From Aradus depressus (taxonomy: Eukaryota; Arthropoda; Insecta; Hemiptera; Aradidae): a stretch of DNA of 64,000 nucleotides. The notes under the pieces are model-generated. The model did no database searches. It was not told the DNA's origin and was given only the letters and a program-made list of their open reading frames with translations. Location of the stretch: contig OY759215.1 in NCBI GenBank assembly GCA_963662175.1, positions 44,285,213 through 44,349,212 of the forward strand, in the 5' to 3' direction. Shown here in pieces: positions 11,830-22,700 of this stretch. How positions within the stretch are numbered: the first letter of the stretch is position 1; every line of letters begins with the position of its first letter. The translations under genes were made by a program, and so were the position numbers.

Positions 11830-12030
11830 TCAAGTTAAGCCCTTCCCCCACCCCTCGTCCGTTCAGCCTAATAGGCGGGAAATTTATAGGTCTCGTCCTT
11901 ATGAGGTTTTGATTTACCTATAACGTTTCGTGTCATACATTATTATATCGGCAGTTATTAAGGTTTTTGAGTTAAACCCAGGAAACTCGCCCTAATAGGT
12001 GATAACCCCCTTCCTTACGACATACATTCA
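11830..12030 (+). repeat. Rep-C interior fragment
   Basis: Two degenerate modules (TATCGGCAGTTATTAAGG, AGGTCTCGTCCTTATGAGG) without either terminal hairpin. Confidence 0.6.
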
Positions 12031-13420
12031 ACAAAACCGATACAATTTTTTGGGATTGTTAAGTAATATATGAAGTGAAATATGAACTGGATCTATTTTT
12101 TACGAGCGCAGGGGGAACTCATACCTAGAATTGGCCGGCTCGAATCTTCACCTCGTCTCAAAGTACTATAATACCACACTTCTCTGAGCGAGAACATTTT
12201 CTTGACAACTTGAAATGTCTGAGATGTCTGAGATAAGGGATCGTACAAAACTACCATATTAGCTGATGTCAATTTTCGTGATCTGAGAACATAAAAGTCG
12301 TAGCAATCATTACACAAGGACGGAAATGACATCCTGAGGTAGTTTCATGAAACTTACTTATCATGAAACTACCACCAAAGTACCCCACTCGTCTCTTGGT
12401 AGATTTAGAAAATAAATTTAAGATACTGACAAGTGCTTTCCGAAGTCTATATTTTAAGTTGTAAAACCTCCAAAAAATAAATAGAATAATACGTAGTAAT
12501 AATTTGTTAGTCAGGCAGATCACTGATCACCATAATTATGGCAGAATCTAAGAAATACTGCTATTGATATCAAAAATGTTAGCAGAAGAACTAATTGAAA
12601 TTCCGGGCTGCTCTAATATGTGAATAATGTATCATTAATAAAATAAATATATCTACATAGAAATTACAGATATATTTACATACATATATAGGTACAAAAT
12701 CATAAGTTATACAATATTCAACATGTACGTTCTCTTGCACTCTCTTTTAAAGCTAATATTATTTATTACAAATACATTTTTATTTCTTTTAACCGCAATT
12801 ATTTATAGCTTTAAATAATTTATTCTTTATACACAGAATAAATAAATATATACAATAAATAATAAATAAGTTTCTATATAATACCTATAGTATATTTAAT
12901 TCTTAATGTTGACGGTCTAAAAATTATTTCTGAAACCCTGTATCTGTGAAAAATCTAATAAATTGGTTTTCGCGCCGTTTCTTCTACAGTTTTGAAATGC
13001 TCCCAATCTGCAAAAGTATCCATTCTTTTGTTTAATCAAAATATGACACAATCGGAATTTCATAACAATTAAGTACATAGTGGGTGATAATAATAAAATT
13101 AGAAATCGGCTACATATAATTTTTTCAATGGGCTCAAAATCCCAAAAAATTTAATAAATAATAATTGCCTTTTTCTAGATACAAGACAATATAATTAGTC
13201 TGTTGACATAATAACATGCCTTGAAATAATGGCCTACAAGTAATTTTGTCAATGGGCTGAAAGAATTGTCAATTGGTAATTTTTTCTGTCTTTGATGTTA
13301 ATGGAGACGAGCTAATGAACATCTGGTGATTTATGGGAATATTAGTGATAAAGGTAGGGTGGGATTTATTTGGAAGTTTACGTATAACACAAAATTGAAC
13401 ACAAGTGAACTCAGTTAGCT
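12031..13420. other. AT-rich stretch, nothing recognised
   Basis: No exon, RNA or repeat border that I can support. Part of it is the 3' flank of the hyaluronidase gene. Confidence 0.5.
13365..13370 (-). promoter_or_regulatory. Candidate polyadenylation hexamer
   Basis: AATAAA on the minus strand about 206 bases past the hyaluronidase stop codon. This AT-rich region has other such hexamers, so the choice is tentative. Confidence 0.3.
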
Positions 13421-13428
13421 TGGTTCAG

Positions 13429-13503
13429 CAGTTCACTTTGTTGAAATGTTCTGCAGTTCACTTTGTTGAAATGTTCTGCAGTTCACTTTGTTGAAATGTT
13501 CTG
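13429..13503. repeat. 3 x 25-bp tandem repeat
   Basis: CAGTTCACTTTGTTGAAATG starts at 13429, 13454 and 13479, just downstream of the hyaluronidase stop. Confidence 0.95.
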
Positions 13504-13522
13504 CAGTTTCTTGTTGATTGAC

Positions 13523-13558
13523 TAGCGACGTAGCCAGAATATTGTTGAGCCCCCCTCT
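13523..13558. mobile_element. hAT-type terminal fragment
   Basis: GCGACGTAGCCAGAATATTG resembles the GGGGCGTAGCCAGG end seen at 48478 and 14773. Only one end is present. Confidence 0.45.
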
Positions 13559-13575
13559 GTCTCTCTAATATTGAC

Positions 13576-13788
13576 TCATTCAGTTGGATGGACTGACTCC
13601 AGATCTCTGTTGGCCACCTTCCACTCGTCCCATCTCATCCTTTCCATTACTGGCCCGATCACCTCTTCAAGGTAGTTGGACAGTGCTTCACACTTAGCCT
13701 TGGTGTTGACGTCCCGGCTGGCTCCCCAGATCACGATCCCCTCACATCCTCTCGTTGCAGGCTTCGTCATCACGTTTAGAAGATCTTC
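13576..13788 (-). CDS. Hyaluronidase exon 6: C-terminus and stop
   Basis: Encodes residues 381-450. It contains the final GH56 strand (GIVIWGASRDVNT), the fourth disulfide cysteine in KAKCEAL, and a short hydrophilic tail ending in HPTE and TGA. The acceptor TTTTTTTGGCAG|GAA has a strong pyrimidine tract. A hAT-type terminal fragment sits just past the stop. Confidence 0.92.
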   Translation of the reverse strand, partial: EDLLNVMTKPATRGCEGIVIWGASRDVNTKAKCEALSNYLEEVIGPVMERMRWDEWKVANRDLESVHPTE

Positions 13789-16700
13789 CTGCCAAAAAAA
13801 AATTAATAAAAAATTAACAGTAAATCAATTTAGGGTGGCTCCAATTGTTGTTAACAAAGGAGGGGGGGGGGGGGGGGCAGTCTGTGCATTGAGTATTAAA
13901 CAAAGACCATACAAGTGGTTTTTACCTTTTGTGTCTGTTGTTTCATCATCACGGCGAAAAACCTGCTCGGATTTGGTTGTACTTGACAATGACAGCTAAA
14001 TCAATTTGAGCTTACTATAAATTGTTTCTTAGTCATTCTAAGATAACTAACTAAAACATGAAGTTGTGAGATGTACATCCCCTCATTGTCCTATGACTGT
14101 CTGAATTTCTAAGGCACTTCCAAGTTTCTATAGTTCTGAAGATCTGCATATAGTTTCCTCTCATATGATCGAGGTATAAATCCGATATACATACATTTTT
14201 GCCATGTGTCTAATGCGACTTTCCCCTCCCGGCCAAAGCAAAAAAACCAAGATGAAAATTAAATAAACTAAAAAAATCGTTCTTATTAAAAATGGATTGC
14301 TTGCAAGTTACCAATGGGGTCTTCAAATTTTCCGTGCGTCTGATTCCTAAATCAGTAATCAGCTGTTACATAAATGTACATGTACAAAACAAGTCATATT
14401 ACATTTATTTAAATATATAAAAATTTGATCATCACTTTATACTCTTAAAGCTGATTTTACATGCGCAGTAGAAATGCGAAGCGCAGCAGCAGCAAATGCA
14501 CGCTATTGAATGTGAGTCATTTAATTCTAAAAGCACAGAAACCAAAGCATGCATTTGCTGCTGCTGCGCTTTGCATTTTTGCTGCTCTGTAAAGTCATCT
14601 TAAGTATTACCTACAGTCAGTTGTTATCTCAGGGGGAGCTTCTAGAGCTCCGAGTTTCCCAAATTAATAACAAAAAGTCTGCAACGCTAACCACGGAAAC
14701 TGCGGGCTGTGCCCCCCACCCTTGTAGCCTAACTTTGCCCCCCCCCCCCTGGTCAAAATCCTGGCTACGCCCACCTGATTATGAATATTATATTATGTAC
14801 GTTGCTTTCTTTTTTCTTCCTTAAAGCCAACAAAACTTCTGCGTTTGCTTAAGAAAAAAACAATAGAAAAATAACGATATATACGTAAATAAATATTTAA
14901 TATGATTACATTAAAAACGAAAAAGAGCCTAATTAAGATACATGATGGGAAAATAATTTGGTGATCTAGACATTAATTTTGATATCGGACAGAAAAGAAA
15001 GAATTTTGCTATACATCTCAACGTTGCAACAAGAAGAATTTTACTGCTGAAAGGACGAGAGGATAAACATCGTTGAAAAAAATGTTTCACAACGAAGTGA
15101 ACCTGGAGCACTCTTACACCTTATGATTGTGTACATACAAAGCAAAATATTGCTAAACATAAGGTTTTACATGTTAACTGCCACTGAATACTCTAATGAC
15201 GTAGAACGTTTGAGACAGTGTGCCATGAAATAGTTGCTACAGTATCCCTTTGATTTTTTAAAATATATTATTACTAATTATTATATTGAACAGTCTCGTG
15301 GCGCGAAAGCAGACCTCGGGAGAAGAACAACTTACTGCAATAATTAAACACTTAATTTTTCGTTTTTCTTGGTTTCATGTCCAAATTGAAATACCTCACT
15401 CAGGTCTGACTGAAGTGCATTTAAAGAGGTAATATAATATTTGTTGTACCTCAGACAAGTACTTGTTGGTGTCGTGGTACTTGTACCATACATATGGGTA
15501 AATGGGGGAGCCGCTTGCCACCCTGAAAACCTCGTTCAGTCGGCCCTCCACGAACTTGCCCCGTTTGCCTGCAAGCATGTCTCGCTCCCGGAGGTACAGC
15601 GATGGGTAGAGAGCAGACACTTCCGTAAATAGCCACCACAAGCTGGAAAAAATATGTAACATTATGTTGTGTTTGAAGCCGAATATGGTCAACTATAAAA
15701 TGTTCAAAACAATTATATATATTGTGTACGCGCCACGGCCGATTTTACTCAAATTAGGTGGAGCTTATTAAGTGGGTGTGAACAAGTGGACTGTATGTAT
15801 AGGTGTATTTGGAAACAGAACGTAATATTTAAATGAACACTTACCCTATCCTCTTAAAAAATATTTTAATATAGGTTAGGTTAGGTTTTATGACTCATGC
15901 CCGGGCTTTAACTACGAGATCATATCACCTACTACCAGAGCGCTCTTTCGTCACTCTGGTGGACATGAGCCCGACTCTACTGTGGGAGTCCTAAATTTTG
16001 CTTCCCTAAATTTTTATTCACCTAGGGTAGGGGTCTTTAACGAGTACCTGACATCGTACAGGCTCGGGACCATCGCTTAACGTCCCATCCGAAGGACGGC
16101 GTGCTTAAGTTTATTTTACCTCCCAGATAAAATAAACTAAGGGCCTCGGTCGGGTTACGAACCCACGTTCTTGAGCTCAGACGCATACCACTGAGCTACC
16201 GGCGCCCTCTATTTTAATATATCTTTTTAATGAAATTAGTCTAAATAACTAAAAAGAAATAAACGGTAATTAATTCAAGAAATTCATATAAATTATTAAT
16301 TAGCATTGAAACAACTCCTAAAATCCTTCTGGATTGAGGGAGGTTCTTCAAACATTTTTTAAGGACACTTAATGGCAAAAATTTCAGTTTATCGGATTTA
16401 TTTCTCGATGGTAAGGAAGGAAACTATGAGAAAATTTTCAGAACTGCAGGTACTTGGAAGTGCCTTGGAAAGACAGATAACAGTGGTAGGACATTGAGAG
16501 TATGTGCATCACACAACGCCTACTACCAGAGCGCTCTTTCGTCGCTCTGGTGGACATGAGCCCAACTCTGCTGTGGGAGTCCTAAATTTTGCCTACCCTA
16601 AATTTTTATTCACCTAGGGTAAGGGACTTTATCGAGTACCTGACATCGTACAGGCTCGGGACCATCACGTCCCAGTCGAAGGACGGCATGCTTAATAAAG

Positions 16701-19700
16701 CTAACAAAAGCAACATTTGTATGAATGACCAAATTTATTTCAACTATTCCTCTTTGTTAACACCCTGATCCAGTTCTGTTTCCACATATATGTTTGTATT
16801 ATCTGTTATTAATATTTGGTTCCACATATATGTTTCAAGTTATCTAAATCTTAACATTATTATTAATTTTATTTATATTTTTTATTATTTACTTGTATTT
16901 GTACTTATTTATTTGTTATTTCTCCACGTATTAGTCTAGTGACATTGTTTTATGTAAATTTAGAACTAGGTTTTGTTAAGAAATATTTCATGAGTTAGCT
17001 AACGGTACAGCCGGGGGACTCCCAAGTTTTAATAGCACCCTTTGACCTGAGATGTATTCGAAGGGTCGCTCTCTGCAAACTAGTTCATAACTAGACCTGA
17101 CGATGGTATAAAGCCGAAACCGGTAGTTATATATGTATATATCTTTAGTGGAATAGACAATATTTCAAAAATAAGTTTGTTTTATTTATGGAGTACTAAA
17201 TGTTGCCTAGCTAGGTTTCACCAAGTATCTGATATTGTACCATCGCTTAACGTCCCATCCGAAGGAAGGCCTGCTCAATGTTTGTTCACCTCCCAGATAA
17301 AAAACTTAAGGGTCTCTCTGCCGGGTTTTTAATCAGAGCTCAGTAGACAAATTGCACAGAGACCACTTAGCTATCTTATGTGCTTAGCTTATATGTTATC
17401 TTAGTATGTCTGATAAACAATTCATAGTAAGTTAACATTGATTTACCTGTCATTGTCAAGTACAACTTCGTCGGAGCAGGCAGCCCGGTTGTTGTGGGGT
17501 GTGTAATTAAAGCAGAATGGGTAGCCGTAGTAGCCCCACTTGGCGAGGGGTCGAAGACGTTTGGCGGTCCGGAGAGTGTCCAGGAGGAACGCCCGGGCTG
17601 ACAGTTCGTAGCGGTAGGTGGCCTATAATATAATCACCAAACTGACATAATCAGGGATAAGTGGCTCTGAACAGGTCCTCAGGATGTAATTATCTGGGAA
17701 ATGAAAAGAGAGGCACCTGTTTCAGAAACATTCGGGCCAAACTAGCAAGGCAACATTTAACATGTTGGACTATTCTATCTCTATAGGTTATACAATTATA
17801 GTATATTTTATAATATCTACAAGACTATACTGACAAGATAGCCTAAGTGAGGCCACAAGTTAAGCCACTTTCAGCATTATAGATTAGGTTAGGTTTTATG
17901 ACTCATGCCCAAGCTTTAACTACGAGGTCATATCGCCTACTACCAGAGCGCTTTTTCGTCAATCTGGTGGACATGAGCCCGACTCTACTGTGGGAGTCCT
18001 AAATTTTGTCTACCCTAAATTTTTTTTCACCTAGGGTAAGAGTCTTTATCGAGTACCTGACACAGGCTCGGGACCATCACGTCCCATTCGAAGGACGGCA
18101 TGCTTAAGTTTTTATTTTACCTCTCAGATAAAATAAACTAAGGGCCTCGTCCGGGTCTCGAACCCACGATCTTGAGTTCAGAAGACAAGCAGGCATACCA
18201 CTGAGCTACCGGCGCCCTTTTGAGCATTATATTTACTGGTACCTGGTGAATACATTTTTCATTAATTTCATAGTTATAGTGAAGTATTTTCAGCAGGTAT
18301 ATTTTTTTCCAATTTAATTTTTCGGTTTTAACAACGTTACTTACTAAACTTACAAACTTCTCAGGTAGATAAAAGAGTGAGTGTTTTTATAAGAGTGATG
18401 ATATACTTTCGTGGTCCACTATTCTATAGCAATGAAATGTATGAAAAAACATTGGTACACAACTTTCTTATTTTTGATCTTTAAAATTAGGTTTGTGGAT
18501 TTTAAAGTTTGTGTAAGTGCAGCGTTTATGGTGGAGACCTGAGTCAATGCCACTCCCCTTTATTGTCCCTCGGTCTAATGAAGATCATATCATATCTTAT
18601 CCCATTCGTTCGAAAGTTATGTAAAATGGTCACTTTATTCAATAAAGTTTATTGTATATGTAAATGAAATACAGCCCATTCCACCGGCCCTCACTTCTAG
18701 ACTAACTTGTTTTTATCGCTTATGTTACCAATTTTCATACTTCAGACGGCTCAATAATTTGTTCGGATAGTTGTGAGTTCATTGTTTTACATATGTTGAC
18801 ATATTTCTACTCAATTTTCCGCACAGTTGAACAGTTTCCTAGATACCAGGAACACAGTCGAAAAGTTTCATAGATACCAGGGGGACAATTGATGAGTTCC
18901 GTAGGTACCGGGGACACAGTTGAACAGTTCCCCTATATACCAGGAACACAGTCGAAAAGTTCCGCAGTTACCGTAGATGACTATTCCTCAGGTATAAGGT
19001 ATAAGGAAAGCGATTTAAAATTTCGCCCTTCGAAGGAGGTATCATATCCGTTTTTAAGTAAGAGATAACCAGCGCCATGGTTTCTATAACCAGCTTAAAG
19101 AATCAGCTTGAAGTACAGTAATATAACCTAACCTAGTAATAACCTAACCAATCTTTTACTTTTATTTATTTATCTACTATTAATTTGTTTTCTCGGGAGT
19201 AGATGAATGTTCTTATTTGTCGTTGAAGTATTTTATTTTCTAAACTTTCTTCAATGCCCTTACACGTATTTTTTCTGAGGACCGCTTTTAACCAAGTTTT
19301 AGCAAGTTTAATATCGTTCCGATATGTGCCACTCTTTGACAAGAACCTGATGACAAATGTTTTCAGAAATGTGGTTATATCAGGCAGTCTCTCATTGATA
19401 TAGTGCTACAAGAATTTACCTCAATCTCGATCATTCTGGAAAACCAGAAAGGATGTCGCCGCCTTTCGATGTACTTCGACTGGTCACGGTAGATACTTAA
19501 ACTTCCGAAATTTTGTCGCCATACTGGTCGCCAATGCTCGAAATCTATAATGGCCAGTCCTGTATTCAAAGTACAAAGAAGAATATTTAAAATAATGAAT
19601 TCGTTTTGGATAGTTTATATACTTTTATTATGTATCCACTCAAAAGTAGTTTATCAATTTCTGTAAAGTAAATGTGGGAAGTTACCCTTGAAGTACTTGT

Positions 19701-22700
19701 CTGGAATGAGTTTCTCGATATGGGCCGCGAAGTATTCCAGATGCCGCCTCAGACTGCCCTCTTGGGGCACTCCGCCGTTCCTTGACTCTCGTCTGCCTGC
19801 AGACGCATCCAGCAGGGCTGGGAACTCCCCAGGATCATAAAGGATGGCAATCTCCTCGCCTCGGAACTCATCCCCGTAGTTCTGCACCAACCCCAGCTCC
19901 CCCACTCGACTGAAGTTGAACCCATACTTGTGACACTGGAAAGTGGGGACATTCCAGTAGACAGGGAAGTTTTCCAGCGAGGCAGACCCCTCCGTGTCCT
20001 CGTAGCCAGGCATCTCCGTCAGCGGAAATCTAAGACAATTTATTCGTTGACTTTATGCGATGAATTCTATAATTTACGTTTAAATTAGAAAGGAAATGAT
20101 TGAATTTTGATCTTTAACTGGTTAGTTGGTTACGTATTGAAAGAATGTAGAACCAAGGTGGAGACGGGAGTGGAGAGGGTCACGGCCCCAATTGAGATAG
20201 GGAAGGTCGTCAGAGCGAGGCTAGGTCAAGGTCTCTCATCCTCAACACTAGCTAGGTAAACAAAACAGATACTCTCCTACATTGGACCCCAGCGTCATCC
20301 TAGACCATTTCTAGGGGTAAGGGGGACGCATCCATTGTAAAGTTCAAAGACCAAATGGTAGTTAATTATTAGAAAAAAAGTCGTCGGTGATTCACCGGCA
20401 ATCAACAAAAACGACAATCAACCAAAATCAGTCGACCTTGATTTCTGGAAGTTCTGGATTTGCATATACAATTTCGTGTTGATAGATTCATTTTATCGGA
20501 AGTTATCGTGTTCACAGACACACACAGCCAGACTGACATACATGAAATTCCGTTAAAAATTCCGCATCGAAAAGACCTATAATTAGGACCACTAATAAAT
20601 AATAAAACTGTCTGAGCTACCGGCGTCCCGTCTAATAGTAGCTCTTCCCTCATTGGTCATCTTATACAATACATTTGATCGGTGTATCACCAAAAATGAA
20701 CTTCCCCAGCTCAACAAAGTTTTAGGTCTCCCTCCATATGTTTTTTCTATTGGACCAATATGACTAAAAATCAATACATGACTTACTCAATACCTCAATC
20801 GTTATATAAAATACATTTATACACCCATTGCAAGTTACTATGGCTTATATGGCAAACTCATTTTTATTCTTGGAGCATTCAAAAGATTTGGAAAAATATA
20901 TAACAACTCTGATGTTAAAGAAACTTTGAAATGATGCCTTAGGAATCAATCCATCTTCATGTTTAAAAAAGTGTAAAATATTATAATTTTGGATTTCTCT
21001 TTTCGAGATTTTAAAATATAATGTAACTTTGTTTTTAATATTCTTCTCCTTTGAGGGCATGGGCTGGATTCGAACCGCCAACTTTAACCTTTCTAGAACT
21101 GCACTACACTTGATTAAACGATAGACCGAGTGACTGTTGTATGTATGTCACTGTTGATGTACGTAATAATTACGTATTCAAGATAACTTATGTATTATTC
21201 ATGACGTATCTTGATGTATACAATTGTATGATCTATTCTATTACCATATTAAAGGTTTAACGGAAATATTTCGTAATTATTATTTTTACTAATCTAATTA
21301 CTGGGTCTGGCCTACTTATTCTATGCCTGAGAAGAAATGTTAAAATTTAACATTTTATATTTCGCTTTCAATGCGAATAATTTTACTGTCTTTCATTAGT
21401 TATGGAATTCAGCTATCATATTTTACTGTTACGGGCCGAGGGAGAAAGGGGAGGTAAACCGTAGTTTATATTATTTTTTATTTTTTTAAATTGCCCTTCC
21501 TTTGTCTAAAGAATAAAAAATAAAATGTGAAATTTTAAAAACTTTGTTAGAAGTACCCCCCCCCCCCCCCCCCCCCCCCTCCCCAAAGATAACCATAAAT
21601 TAAATAATACAGATATAAAACTTGAGAGAAGAAAGAACAAAGAAGCCATTTACCTAAATGGATGGAAAGAGAGCTTGGAAAGAGGAATTTATTTATTTTT
21701 TATGTATTTTCTTTTATGTATATATTTTTTATTGTTATACTTTTATTTTTATTACTATTTTTTAATTATTTTTTTCTTATACTACATACAATGTGACCCG
21801 AGAAAGGGACGTACGAAGGCTCTGAAATAACGTCGGGAAAAAGACACTTTTAGATGAATTATAAAAAATCATAATTTAAATTATAAATGAAAATTGTATC
21901 CACTGAATTTATTAGTATTTTATTATTTTTATACTCACTTATTCATTCATTTAATATTTTTAGTTAGAGGGCGCCGCTAGCTCAGTGGTAAGCGTGCTTG
22001 TCTGCTGAGCTCAAGGACGTGGATTCGAAACCCAACCGAGGCTCTTAGTTTATTTTATCTGGGCGGAAAGAGAAACTTAAGCACGCCTTCCTTCGGATGG
22101 GACGTTAAGCGATGGTCCCGAGCCTGTACGATGTCCGGTACTCGTTGAAGACCCCTGCCCTAGGTGAATAAAAATTTAGGGTAGGCAAAATTTAGGACTC
22201 CCACAGTAGAGTCGGTCTCATGTCTACCAGAGTGACGAAAGAGCGCTCTGGTAGTAGGCGATATGACCTAGTAGTTAAAGCCCGGGCATGAGTCATAAAA
22301 CCTAACCTAACCTATTTTTAGTTAGTTATTATGACTAATGATCCGGCTTTAACTGCGAGATCATGTCGCCTACTAGCAGAGCGAACTTTCGTTGCTCTAG
22401 TGGACATGAGCCCGACTCTACAGTGTGAGTCTTAAATGTTGCCGTACTAGATCTATTCACCTAGGGTAGGGGTCTTTAACGAGTACCATACATCGTACAG
22501 GCTCGGGACCACTGCTTAACGTCCCAGCCGAAGGACGGTGTGCTCACGTTTTTTTACCTCTCAGATAAAAAAACCTAAGGGCCTCGGCCAGGTTTCGAAC
22601 CCGCGAGGTCAGTAAGCAAGCACGCTTACCACTGAGCTAACGGCGCACTCTTTATTACTTTTATATTTTATTTTTTACTATTATTGTTATTACTAGATTA

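Noticed and set aside
15441..15632. Plus-strand open frame at exon 5
   Set aside because: It is the antisense shadow of the hyaluronidase exon, whose minus-strand reading matches the family and joins in phase.
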